Source of the DNA: JBGSPQ01 sp041738505
GTDB lineage: Bacteria; Patescibacteriota; Gracilibacteria; UBA1369
Assembly: GCA_041738505.1 (NCBI GenBank)
Contig: JBGSPQ010000038.1
Span: 8,303-72,302, forward strand
Reading direction: 5' to 3'
DNA length: 64,000 bases
Part shown: positions 1 to 7,810 of the stretch, piece after piece
How the letters are laid out: each line of letters opens with the position of its first letter
How positions within the stretch are numbered: position 1 is the first letter of the stretch
Notes under the pieces: model-generated
What the model saw: only the letters and a program-made list of their open reading frames with translations
Told to the model about the DNA's origin: nothing
The model's database searches: none
Program-made: the position numbers and the translations under genes

Positions 1-1167
1 CAGATTTTCTCCGGGCACTCCGCGGATGTAGTCTATAACCACTTCCAATCCGGCATTTTGGATTTTTTCGCGAAGTTTTTTAAACAGTTCGCCTGTAAGG
101 GGGTTTCTGTTAAACAGCTTGAGCACTTCGGGATCCACGGATTGTATGCCCATAACTATCTGGTCACAACCGGCCCGCTTGATCAGTTTGAAATCTTCTT
201 CGGTCAAAAGGTTTAAGGTGTGGGGATGGTGATACGCCGACCAGCTTATGTAGTGATCCATTTTTCTTTCCAGTATCAGGTTGCAGAACTCAATAATCCA
301 GTCCCTGCGCACGAACATCAGGTTGCTGTTGGTGTAGGTGAACATAAAGAAACCTGTTTCCCTCGCCAGTTTTTCCAGTTCATCAACTGCGCGCCCGGGT
401 GATACTTCCGATATTTCACGGCCGAACACGTGCACCGAACAATATGAGCAGTTAAAGGGACAGCCGTGATTTACGTCCAGCCCCTGCGCCGTGAATATGG
501 TGTCTATGGAATGCGGGGACCGGCTTCCCTCCTCCATGAACGGCTTGTACCAGAGCTGATAGAAAGTGTTGTATTTGGGGTTTAGAAATGGCAATTCGGA
601 CATTTCCTCCGAACTTAATCTTTGCAGTTCGCCTTCGGTTATTTTTTTGTCGCGGATGGACCAGACGCCTTTTACTTCGGCGATTTTTTCCGGTTCTTGC
701 ATGATTTTTCCCAGCACCAGTTCACCGTAGCCCTGAACCAGTCCAAGGTTGGTGTAGCCGATGGACTTGAACAACTCCAGCACTTTCTGCGGTTCCGAGG
801 TTGGCAGGGGGCCGCCGAAAAGTATCAGGCGGTCTTTGAATTTTTTGCTGACCAGACTCAATGTCTTTACCACGTGGGAAATGTTCCAGGAGTTTAAATG
901 AAAGCCCAGGACATTAAATTCGTCGCGGTTTTCTTTAAGGTACTGCGCCAGCATTTCCGGGCCGCCGGTGCCTTCCGGCAGGCCGGTGGTGTTAAGAATC
1001 TTCACCGAATAACCCTTTGCATCCAGATAAGTGGCCAGACGGTTCAATCCAAGGTGATTTTCCGGATAGGACGCCGTTCCCAGCGAGTTTTTGGCGAAGT
1101 CCGGATAAATGAGCAGAATGTCTGCCTTTTTTACTTCCCGCGGGATGGAGGTGAGTGTGCTTGTCAT
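1..1167 (-). CDS. B12-binding-domain radical SAM protein (C-terminus cut by window edge)
   Basis: The frame is open from an ATG at 1167 to base 1, giving 389 codons with no stop, so the gene runs past the left edge. The N-terminal about 150 residues resemble a cobalamin-binding Rossmann domain (an LLIYPDF start and LILFGGPLP near residue 115). At residues 236-243 comes the radical SAM cluster motif C-PFN-C-SY-C, which would bind a [4Fe-4S] cluster and S-adenosylmethionine. The later segments QIVMGIQSVDPEVLKLFNR and VVIDYIRGVPGE are typical of the radical SAM barrel in this class. Members modify lipids, tetrapyrroles, RNA or peptides; nothing here fixes the substrate. It is transcribed divergently from the O-antigen ligase gene to its right. 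Confidence 0.85.
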   Translation of the reverse strand, partial: MTSTLTSIPREVKKADILLIYPDFAKNSLGTASYPENHLGLNRLATYLDAKGYSVKILNTTGLPEGTGGPEMLAQYLKENRDEFNVLGFHLNSWNISHVVKTLSLVSKKFKDRLILFGGPLPTSEPQKVLELFKSIGYTNLGLVQGYGELVLGKIMQEPEKIAEVKGVWSIRDKKITEGELQRLSSEEMSELPFLNPKYNTFYQLWYKPFMEEGSRSPHSIDTIFTAQGLDVNHGCPFNCSYCSVHVFGREISEVSPGRAVDELEKLARETGFFMFTYTNSNLMFVRRDWIIEFCNLILERKMDHYISWSAYHHPHTLNLLTEEDFKLIKRAGCDQIVMGIQSVDPEVLKLFNRNPLTGELFKKLREKIQNAGLEVVIDYIRGVPGENL

Positions 1168-1244
1168 GCCGGGGTAATTTTAGCAGGTTGAATCCACACA
1201 TGAAAGTGTCAGGGGTTAACCTGTCTGTATGGTTTTATTATTTA

Positions 1245-1273
1245 TTAACTTTTTGGTTTGATTAAGATATTCT
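1245..1273 (+). promoter_or_regulatory. Sigma-70-type promoter for the O-antigen ligase gene
   Basis: TTAACT (1245-1250), a 17-nt spacer and TATTCT (1268-1273). The -10 box ends 7 nt before the ATG at 1281, so the mRNA would be leaderless or nearly so. This fits the lack of any Shine-Dalgarno sequence. Confidence 0.5.
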
Positions 1274-1280
1274 TTTCACA

Positions 1281-3164
1281 ATGATGTCATTCATTCAAAA
1301 ACTTCCAAATTTTCTGATTTTTACGGTTTTCCTGGCGCCTCTGGTTTTTTATCCGGCGGGGATGCAGGTTTTTGAAGTACCGAAGCAATTTTTTGCGGTT
1401 TTGATTATTAATCTGATTTTGCTTTCGGGCATTATTATTTTCTTTAGAAAGAAATGGGAGCTTCATTTTAATTCTTACGTATTGCTGTCCGTCTGTCTGT
1501 TATTTTTTTCCCTGCTGTTGTCAGCCGTATTTTCCATCAGCCCCGTGGAAAGTTTTTTTGGCAGTTTTGAGAGAGGACAGGGCTTTTTCACGCAGATTTT
1601 TTATATTCTCTACTTTTTGATTTTGCTGAATTTTTTGCAAAAAAAGGAAAATCGGGAAAAATCAATTTTTGTATTAGTTGTTGTCGGCACGTTACTTTCG
1701 CTGATAGCAATTTTACAGGTCGCGGGTTTTGATATTACCGGCATTAACAATTTGGCACAGTCCAGTCTTCGACCTTTTTCCACAATGGGGCAACCTAATC
1801 TGCTTGGCCAATGGCTGTTGGTCCCGATTCTGGGAATGCATTTTCTTTTGATGGATAAGAAATCGGTTAAATCCCATAAGTACGCAATCTATTTTTTATT
1901 GTTTATCAATTACTCCGGTCTGATTTTGACTCAGAACAAGGCAAGTTTTCTGGGTCTCGCGGTCGGGTTGATTTTGGCCCACTCCTTATCGGGAAAAATT
2001 TCCGGAAAATTCAAAAAAACTTATCTGCTAATTCCCGTATTGCTTTTGCTGATTTTGACCGGAGCGCTTCTGATCAATTCCCGATCCATGTCGTCAAGGA
2101 TACTGCTTTGGAGCGGGGCAGTGGAAACAAGTATGGAAAACCCGCTTTTTGGACACGGGCAGGAAACATTTTATATTTCGGCGCAGAAAAATCTTGATCC
2201 GAAGGTCTATATTTATGAGGATTTGTTCACGATGCCCGACAGGACTCATAATTTTTTCCTGCAGACTTTGCATGACTATGGCATCACCGGATTATTGATT
2301 CAAATCGCATTGGGCGTATTTCTGATTTTTTCATTTATTAAGAACCGTAATGCAAATAACATTTTTCCTTTTGCGGCGCTGACAGCATCATTTATTTCTT
2401 TATTGTTCGGTTTCTCGCTGACGGCCAACAGTCTTTTGATTTGTTTTTTACTCGCTCTTTTCGTGGTTAATACTTTCAGGTTCAACAGATTTGAATTAAA
2501 ACCTTTGTACGGAAAGATAATCGTTCTGATTGTTACGATATTTTTTGCGTCCGCATCCGTGTTTCATCAAATACGGACCGTCGCCGCAAATAATAATTTT
2601 GCCGAAGCGATGTCAATTTTCACTTCCGACAATGACAAGGCCCGTGAGAATTTTTTGTCCATTCTGGACGCGGATCCGCCTTTCAGAAATATCAATTATT
2701 CAATTATCACATTACTTTCCGATAAATATGATCCGCAAATGGAAAGGGGTCTTGAAAGACTGAAAATCATTACGAATTCAAATTTCCAGTACTACATTGC
2801 CGAGGCTCAAATTAACGCTTCAAAAGGTGACTTGGATAAGACTTATGAATCTCTGGATAACGCCGCGCAGTTAGCACCCGATTATGTGCTTATTTATCAG
2901 TTGCGGGGTGAAATTGCGTACCGAAACAATGATTATGTTGAAGCCGTTAAACGGCTTAATACGGTTATTAAGCTGGCGCCTCCATTTTTGATGAAAGAAC
3001 ATGTAACGGATGAAGCCTCCCGCGAACTTAATCGCATTTTCTGGAAAAATCATCCGGAATTCACTCACATTTTTGAAATGCTTGTTGATTCATATAAAAA
3101 AATCGGACAGTCAAACAGAGCCGATGAATTTATCGGCTCCGTTTATATTCCGGAAGGTTACTGA
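1281..3164 (+). CDS. O-antigen ligase/polymerase family membrane protein with C-terminal TPR region
   Basis: A 627-residue protein with about ten hydrophobic helices in the first 430 residues, followed by a soluble tail of about 190 residues. The membrane part has the Wzy_C/O-antigen ligase layout. Conserved patches include SPVESFFGSFERGQG (near residue 90), STMGQPNLLGQWL (near 170) and a large loop around 280-330 with GHGQETFY and PDRTHNFFLQ. The tail contains TPR-like helices (for example QLRGEIAYRNNDYVEAVKR). The family joins polysaccharide to a lipid or protein acceptor on the outer face of the membrane; with many SLH surface proteins nearby, protein or cell-wall glycosylation is a reasonable inference. 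A second copy with the same architecture lies at 56699-58669. The start could be either Met 1 or Met 2 (ATGATG). The end overlaps the convergent next gene by 7 bp. Confidence 0.85.
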   Translation: MMSFIQKLPNFLIFTVFLAPLVFYPAGMQVFEVPKQFFAVLIINLILLSGIIIFFRKKWELHFNSYVLLSVCLLFFSLLLSAVFSISPVESFFGSFERGQGFFTQIFYILYFLILLNFLQKKENREKSIFVLVVVGTLLSLIAILQVAGFDITGINNLAQSSLRPFSTMGQPNLLGQWLLVPILGMHFLLMDKKSVKSHKYAIYFLLFINYSGLILTQNKASFLGLAVGLILAHSLSGKISGKFKKTYLLIPVLLLLILTGALLINSRSMSSRILLWSGAVETSMENPLFGHGQETFYISAQKNLDPKVYIYEDLFTMPDRTHNFFLQTLHDYGITGLLIQIALGVFLIFSFIKNRNANNIFPFAALTASFISLLFGFSLTANSLLICFLLALFVVNTFRFNRFELKPLYGKIIVLIVTIFFASASVFHQIRTVAANNNFAEAMSIFTSDNDKARENFLSILDADPPFRNINYSIITLLSDKYDPQMERGLERLKIITNSNFQYYIAEAQINASKGDLDKTYESLDNAAQLAPDYVLIYQLRGEIAYRNNDYVEAVKRLNTVIKLAPPFLMKEHVTDEASRELNRIFWKNHPEFTHIFEMLVDSYKKIGQSNRADEFIGSVYIPEGY

Positions 3165-4474
3165 CTTAATCTAAAGAAAATGTCGGCCACTTGAGCCCTT
3201 GTGGTACTTGCGGCGGGCTGACAGTTATAGTTATCTATGGCGTTTTTGGCGGCCAGAGCAGCCATGTAGGGGTAATACCAAGCCTGTTTCTCCTGAGGGG
3301 AAAGATTTGTGCAGTAATCAAAGACATTGCTGTATTGGCTTACATCAATACCTGCGGCCAGGGTAAATATTTTAGCAGTTTCAGCGTTATTGATCAGATT
3401 TCCCGGTTTAAAACCTCCATCCGGATAACCTGTTACAATTTGTTTTCCGAAGGCGATTTCAACAAAATCATAGTACCATGTTCCAAATACCACATCGGTA
3501 AAGTGGGATTGATCGCCCACGGGATACTCCAGTCCGAAAGCATTAACGAGTGTTTTGGTGAATTCGGCGCGATTGATATTGTCATAGGGTCTGAATGTAC
3601 AATCATCATAACCGTCGAATATACCCTCCGTTCTGACGTAATTTACCGCGTCATAATAGATGTTGTTGGATAATACGTCGGAAAAGGAAGTACACTTCTG
3701 CGCTGCAATAAGCGTTGTGGTTGAGGTGGTGGTTGAAGTTGTGGTGGTTGATGATACTTGTTTTATGGAGTTCCAATAATCGCGGCCGTAAAGATTGATA
3801 CAGTCGCCTCCGTTATAGTTATAGTTGTGTTCAAGCTGTCCGGTCCATGTACCCGCGTTGTAGTAGGTTCTGATCAGACGGCACTGCTCCTGCGTTGGTA
3901 CCACCGCTTTATCTTTTACGGAATCCCAGAAATTGCTACCGTAAAGTTTAGTGCAATCCCCTCCGGAGAAATTAAAATTCTTATCCGCCGTTCCGGTCCA
4001 GACGCCCGCATTGTATAGGGTTTTAATTATTCGGCACACTTCCTGTGAAGGAGCCGGAGCGGTTGAGGTTATTGAATCCCAATAATTTCTGCCCCACATG
4101 TTGATGCAATCGCCACCATCATAACCAAAGTTGTTTTCGGCCATTCCCGTCCAGGTGCCTGCGTTATAGTAGGTCTTTACCAGACGGCACATATCCTGTT
4201 GAGGTGCGGGGGCTTCCTCTTTAATTGAATCCCAGAAATTGCTTCCATAAAGGTTTGTGCAATCCCCTCCTGAGAATCCAAAATTCTTATCCGCTGTACC
4301 GGTCCATACACCGGCATTGTATAGGGTTTTAACTATTCGGCATTCGTCTTGTGAAGGCATAATCTGGGGCAATGACCCCTGAAACATACTGCCTGAAAGT
4401 CCAAATGACAATGAAACGACGGCCACAACCGCAACCGCGGCTCCGGCCAGATATAGATAATTTTTTTGTGACAT
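3158..4474 (-). CDS. SLH-anchored surface protein with four paired-cysteine repeats
   Basis: A 438-residue protein with one N-terminal hydrophobic segment (residues 7-30, uncleaved anchor or signal). Four tandem repeats of about 50 residues follow, each with two cysteines and the frame C-R-x-[IV]-[KR]-T-x-YNAG-x-WTG ... GGDC ... [FY]W[DN]S. They alternate as A-B-A-B (LYNAGVWTGT/ NFWDS versus YYNAGTWTG/ YW), which suggests duplication of a two-repeat unit. A Thr/Ser-rich linker (TTTTSTTTSTTT) separates them from three C-terminal SLH domains (FRPYDNINRAEFTK, FKPGNLINNAETAK, ASTTRAQVADIF). SLH domains bind pyruvylated cell-wall polymers. The spacing of the cysteines suggests one disulfide per repeat; I do not recognise the repeat family. 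A related six-repeat protein lies at 54879-56666. Confidence 0.8.
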   Translation of the reverse strand: MSQKNYLYLAGAAVAVVAVVSLSFGLSGSMFQGSLPQIMPSQDECRIVKTLYNAGVWTGTADKNFGFSGGDCTNLYGSNFWDSIKEEAPAPQQDMCRLVKTYYNAGTWTGMAENNFGYDGGDCINMWGRNYWDSITSTAPAPSQEVCRIIKTLYNAGVWTGTADKNFNFSGGDCTKLYGSNFWDSVKDKAVVPTQEQCRLIRTYYNAGTWTGQLEHNYNYNGGDCINLYGRDYWNSIKQVSSTTTTSTTTSTTTLIAAQKCTSFSDVLSNNIYYDAVNYVRTEGIFDGYDDCTFRPYDNINRAEFTKTLVNAFGLEYPVGDQSHFTDVVFGTWYYDFVEIAFGKQIVTGYPDGGFKPGNLINNAETAKIFTLAAGIDVSQYSNVFDYCTNLSPQEKQAWYYPYMAALAAKNAIDNYNCQPAASTTRAQVADIFFRLSQ

Positions 4475-4611
4475 TTTTTGTTTTTGTTATAAATAAAAAT
4501 AAATTAATTTAATCTTAATATTATATCATATTTTTTCTAATACGACAATTACCACCCGCGTTGTAGCGGCAAGTGTATGAATCCCAACCTGCGTAATTGA
4601 AGACATTACGC

Positions 4612-4767
4612 TTACGGAGTTCTCTGCAAGTTCAGACTTCTGACCGCCAACTCAAGATTTCTTACGCCGTCTTTCCCCGCCGCGAAGTAGCCGGAATTGA
4701 TCTGTTTTTCCAGCATTTCGGCGAGCCGACCGGTTTGTATTTTTCTGATTTTAAAGAATTTTTTCAT
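4612..4767 (-). CDS. Small basic protein of unknown function
   Basis: A 51-residue frame, starting MKKFFKIRKIQTG and rich in Lys/Arg. I chose ATG at 4767 because the near-consensus promoter at 4789-4818 would start transcription near 4782, downstream of the upstream in-frame ATG at 4818. There is no Shine-Dalgarno sequence, and the leader would be about 15 nt. I recognise no family. The strong regulated promoter is the main reason for listing it; the product could also be a small RNA running into the 4475-4610 gap, where I see nothing else. Confidence 0.4.
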   Translation of the reverse strand: MKKFFKIRKIQTGRLAEMLEKQINSGYFAAGKDGVRNLELAVRSLNLQRTP

Positions 4768-4788
4768 GCGGTTGATTAATACGACCGC

Positions 4789-4818
4789 ATTATAGGTGAG
4801 TGTACGCTCACCTGTCAA
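4789..4818 (-). promoter_or_regulatory. Consensus promoter with an 18-bp palindromic operator filling the spacer
   Basis: On the minus strand: TTGACA (4818-4813), then GGTGAGCGTACACTCACC (4812-4795), then TATAAT (4794-4789). Both hexamers are perfect consensus. The 18-bp spacer is a near-perfect inverted repeat (GGTGAG/CTCACC arms around a GTAC core, one mismatched pair), the layout of a site where a dimeric repressor would exclude RNA polymerase. It lies just downstream of the YvlD-like gene and points at the small gene 4612-4767. Confidence 0.75.
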
Positions 4819-5151
4819 TTATTTTTTTCTTATGCTCTGTAAAACGCTGTTTAAAGCCGATAATACCAAACTAAAGAGCAGTGCCCACCAGAAATTATCC
4901 ACCGAAAAACCAGTGATAAATTGGTCGGCAAGCAGAATCAGGAGTGCGTTGATGATGAAAACGAATATGCCCAGTGTCAGAATGGTGAGTGGCAAGGTGA
5001 GAATGATCAATAAGGGGCGGAGCACCGAGTTAATTAGGCCGAGCAAGACCGACAGCACCAATGCCGTTACAAATCCGTCCACGTGTACTCCGGGGAGCAG
5101 GTACGCAGTACCGAAGATTGCCAGTGAGTTTAAGATCCATCCTATTATCAT
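4819..5151 (-). CDS. YvlD/phage-holin-like four-helix membrane protein
   Basis: A 110-residue protein made of about four hydrophobic helices, with the family pattern LLPGVHVDGF, LGLINSVLRPLLIILTLPL, LGIFVFIINALLILL and a short basic end (IRKK). It matches the YvlD/DUF360-type family (Pfam holin-like 4TM), common in bacteria and linked in Bacillus to envelope-stress operons; its function is unknown. It begins 24 bp after the stop of the SLH-M23 peptidase gene, so the two are probably co-transcribed. Confidence 0.8.
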   Translation of the reverse strand: MIIGWILNSLAIFGTAYLLPGVHVDGFVTALVLSVLLGLINSVLRPLLIILTLPLTILTLGIFVFIINALLILLADQFITGFSVDNFWWALLFSLVLSALNSVLQSIRKK

Positions 5152-5175
5152 AGTGTTTATGTTATTGAATAATTA

Positions 5176-6636
5176 TTAATAATTGTTATTGATCCAAGCG
5201 TCCGAGTCCACAATCACGTCGCCGATGAACTGGGTGTAGTGGAGGTGGTCGCCGGAGGAGATGCCGGTTGAGCCCATCAGTCCGATGGTGTCGCCTTTTT
5301 GCACCACTGCGTCTTTGGCGGTTTTGAGTTCGGACATGTGAAGATACATGGTGAAAACGTTTAGGCCGTGGTCTATGACAACCGTGTTGCCGAAGGCGGG
5401 GGTGTACTCCGCGAGGGTTACGCGGCCGTCGTTGGCCGCTTTAACGGGCGTGCCGGCGTTGTTGGCGTAGTCTATGCCAAAGTGCGATCCGGAATAGGCG
5501 CCGTTGATGTAAAGGACGTCGCCGAAGCCAAGGGTGATTTCTCCGGTTGTAGGTATGATAAAAGCGCCTTCCCAGAGTTGTTCGGCGGTGGGGTTTTGGC
5601 GGGCTGTGTCCACGGCGGCCCAGGTTTTGGCCTGCGGTTCGTCGCCAAAGAGGTCGGTTTTTTCTTGGGATAGCGAGAATCTAACGGTGCGAACCGGTCG
5701 TTTTGTGACCGTTATTACTTTGGAGAGAATGGTTGGAGGGGCGGGGGCGAAGGCTATGGTGGAAGTTTCGGGTATGGTTGAGTCGGGATCGGATGTTGAT
5801 TCAGTCTCGGGCGAGGCGATGAAAGTGGGCTCGGGAATATCTGTGAAAGATGACCCTGCGATGGCCGGCTCGTTTGACGCGGTAAGGGTGATTTGTTTGA
5901 TGCCGGGAGGAGTTGTTCGGTGTATGCCGGCGAAAGCGCGGAAATAATCTTTTTCGCCGTTGTCCGCGAAGGTTTCGGGGATTGCGGCTCTGCGGATTAC
6001 TATGCCCGCCTCCAGAAAGTTGATGTTGCGGTCGGGGCGCATGTAGCCGTCGGGGTAGCCTTTGAACCAACCCGATGAAACCGAATCGGCGATGTGGTTG
6101 TAGAAGACATGGCCCGCGGGCACGTCGGGGAAGGGGGCGGCGGTGGAGGGGGCGGGCTGCGGTTTGAAGGCTTCCACCAGCATTTTGGCTGCCTGCCCGC
6201 GGGTGATCAGCGCGTGCGGTCGGAAATATCCATCCTCATATCCGCTTATTATGCCAAGGTTTTTGGCTCTGCTAATGTATTCATAATATGGACTTTCAAC
6301 GGCCACGTCCGGAAAAGGAAGCGGGTCTTCCGCATGGGCAAGCCGAGGAACACCGGTCTCCCCAAAGTCATTGTTTAAAAACATCAGTTCCAAAAATTCC
6401 GCACGGGTGATGTTTTCCGCTTCCGCCGGTTTTCGCGTTATTTTATAAAATATCAAATCATGCCCGTCCAGACTGCCGGACACGCTTTTAAAGTCCTCCG
6501 CGGGCACATCAATGATGATGGATGAACCCTGCACGGCATCCTTCGGCGCGATGATTTCCGCGGCCAGTGCATTTGGCGCGAAGAGAAGAGTGGTAACGGC
6601 CACACAGGCGACGGCCGCAAATGTCTTTTTTATCAT
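5176..6636 (-). CDS. SLH-domain protein with M23-family peptidase domain
   Basis: A 486-residue exported protein. A signal peptide (residues 1-25, ends ANALAAE) is followed by SLH units at about residues 75-240 (PHALITRGQAAKM, RPDRNINFLEAG). A Pro/Ser/Thr-rich linker follows, then a lysostaphin-type M23 domain from about residue 350 to the end. The zinc ligands are visible: HFGID (His385, Asp389) and HLH (His464, His466), with the supporting GNTVVIDHG and MYLHMS segments. M23 enzymes cut peptide cross-links of peptidoglycan, so this is likely a wall-tethered remodelling enzyme or, if binding only, a wall-organising protein. All key residues are present, so activity is likely. It is followed by the YvlD-like gene in an apparent operon. 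Confidence 0.88.
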   Translation of the reverse strand: MIKKTFAAVACVAVTTLLFAPNALAAEIIAPKDAVQGSSIIIDVPAEDFKSVSGSLDGHDLIFYKITRKPAEAENITRAEFLELMFLNNDFGETGVPRLAHAEDPLPFPDVAVESPYYEYISRAKNLGIISGYEDGYFRPHALITRGQAAKMLVEAFKPQPAPSTAAPFPDVPAGHVFYNHIADSVSSGWFKGYPDGYMRPDRNINFLEAGIVIRRAAIPETFADNGEKDYFRAFAGIHRTTPPGIKQITLTASNEPAIAGSSFTDIPEPTFIASPETESTSDPDSTIPETSTIAFAPAPPTILSKVITVTKRPVRTVRFSLSQEKTDLFGDEPQAKTWAAVDTARQNPTAEQLWEGAFIIPTTGEITLGFGDVLYINGAYSGSHFGIDYANNAGTPVKAANDGRVTLAEYTPAFGNTVVIDHGLNVFTMYLHMSELKTAKDAVVQKGDTIGLMGSTGISSGDHLHYTQFIGDVIVDSDAWINNNY

Positions 6637-6706
6637 GATTGGATTCTACCACAGCTCTTTCAAGGGGTGAATCAATCAAGTGGCGGGGTTTAACCTTCAA
6701 GGTTGG

Positions 6707-7585
6707 TTAACGCACATCCACCCCCACCGAGCCGCGTAAACGGAGGTGATCGCTGACAGAAAAAGGAATAACGGCTGATAGATAGATCCTATCACCGTTC
6801 CAATAACCGAACGACACAGGAGAGTCTTTTGTCGATTTTTTACCATTTAGAAAAGTAGAGGTTTTTAGATCTACCGGATTGCCTTCATCCATTCGTTTCA
6901 TCATCAAAACCAAATATGAATCGGCATCATTCATGACATCCAATCCTTCCTTTTCATATTTTTCCACCCAAAGTTTGCTCATTTCATAATTTGTCCAATT
7001 ACCGTCATAAATATTATTATCTTGTTCAACATCCTGTATTCCCTCAACAATGGAAACCCGCCATTTTGTTTCCGTTTGGGATTTTCCTCCATTCCAAAGG
7101 TTTTCATTATCGAGTTCGGATATAAAAGTGTTTTGCTTTTGGCATGCGGCAGGGTAATTATCGATTGCTTCCACCTTGGATTGACGTGTTGTGGGCGGAA
7201 TTAAAAGTAAAGCAGGCTCGGCCAATTTTAGGGCTTTATTAAGCACTTCCGGTGTCAGACCTTTTTTGACCTGCTCCCATGTCGGCATACCTTCTGTTGA
7301 AATTTTGCGTCGCTCCAAAGAAGCCTTCATTGTTGGATACTGGGTTTCAAGTTGTGATACAAGTTCCTTTTGCTCTTTGGTGAGGCGGGGAAAGTCTTCA
7401 CGCAGTTCCATGACCAGCGGTTTAATTTCGTGGAAGAGTTCGCGGCAACGGGTGAATGAGGTTTCGCGAATTTTGGGGTTTTCTTCGGCGAATTCAAGCG
7501 CGTCTTTGTACGTTTGCCGGAACTCCGCATGTTTTTCGCGCAAGTGCTGGAGTTGCTCATGCCATTTTTGGCAGTTTTCGTTCAT
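6707..7585 (-). CDS. Lectin-like paralog family, member A (candidate DGR target protein)
   Basis: A 292-residue cytoplasmic-looking protein without signal peptide or membrane helix. Residues 1-110 are a charged helical region shared with four other genes in the window (KWHEQLQHLREKHAEF, FTRCRELFHEIKPLVMELRE). The middle (residues 110-245) contains WRVSIVEGI and YLVLMMKRMDEG. The last about 45 residues are a variable stretch followed by LRLRGSVGVDVR. The end of the protein resembles the C-type-lectin fold of DGR target proteins. Nucleotide comparison with members B (8730-9605) and E (62825-63715) shows the DGR-like variation pattern at 6746-6811. It has its own promoter and shares the leader palindrome of the family. 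Confidence 0.75.
   Translation of the reverse strand: MNENCQKWHEQLQHLREKHAEFRQTYKDALEFAEENPKIRETSFTRCRELFHEIKPLVMELREDFPRLTKEQKELVSQLETQYPTMKASLERRKISTEGMPTWEQVKKGLTPEVLNKALKLAEPALLLIPPTTRQSKVEAIDNYPAACQKQNTFISELDNENLWNGGKSQTETKWRVSIVEGIQDVEQDNNIYDGNWTNYEMSKLWVEKYEKEGLDVMNDADSYLVLMMKRMDEGNPVDLKTSTFLNGKKSTKDSPVSFGYWNGDRIYLSAVIPFSVSDHLRLRGSVGVDVR
6713..6736 (-). other. Invariant 24-nt segment after the variable region (IMH-like), copy A
   Basis: These 24 nt encode RGSVGVDV and are identical in the copies at 8736-8759 and 62840-62863. They lie directly 3' of the variable codons, the position of the initiation-of-mutagenic-homology sequence in DGRs. Confidence 0.6.
6746..6811 (-). other. Candidate DGR variable region, copy A
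   Basis: This stretch holds 22 codons, ungapped against copies B and C. Across the three copies, 16 of 22 third positions are identical, but only 7 first and 6 second positions are. Variable codons are mostly NNC or NNT, as expected if AAC/AAT codons in a template were randomised at adenines. Upstream in the same genes, differences fall mainly at third positions. Confidence 0.75.
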
Positions 7586-7587
7586 AG

Positions 7588-7638
7588 TTCACCGGGTGAG
7601 TGTTATGTAATTATATCATTTTTGGCCTGCTTTGACCA
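7588..7638 (-). promoter_or_regulatory. Promoter and palindromic leader of family member A
   Basis: TGGTCA (7638-7633), a 17-nt spacer and TATAAT (7615-7610). A 13-nt imperfect palindrome (7600-7588, CTCACC-C-GGTGAA) sits 2 nt before the ATG; its GGTG could serve as the ribosome-binding site, so the hairpin could hide it. The same arrangement precedes the other family members. Confidence 0.6.
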
Positions 7639-7729
7639 TTTGGCAAAATACTATTGTTTTATTAAATCCGGGGAGCGGAAGTTGTTTTTTTTAAATCTGG
7701 TTGGCTTTCCGGTGCGGTTATTACGGCCT

Positions 7730-7753
7730 AAAGTGATGCACGTGCATCACTTT
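7730..7753. terminator. Perfect 24-bp palindrome, probable bidirectional terminator
   Basis: Twelve-base arms AAAGTGATGCAC / GTGCATCACTTT meet with no spacer and are followed by further T residues on the plus strand. It lies 57 bp past the stop of gene 7811-8554 and upstream of gene 6707-7585. A terminator is most likely; a protein-binding site is the alternative. A second palindrome, CAGACCAGGTCTG, lies at 7782-7794. Confidence 0.5.
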
Positions 7754-7810
7754 TTGATTAAGCTACATTTTCCTATTTTGTCAGACCAGGTCTGGATTGG
7801 GTATCAAAGC

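Noticed and set aside
5534..5947. 137-codon plus-strand frame inside the SLH-M23 gene
   Set aside because: It is antisense to a gene with clear domains and has low-complexity composition typical of shadow frames.
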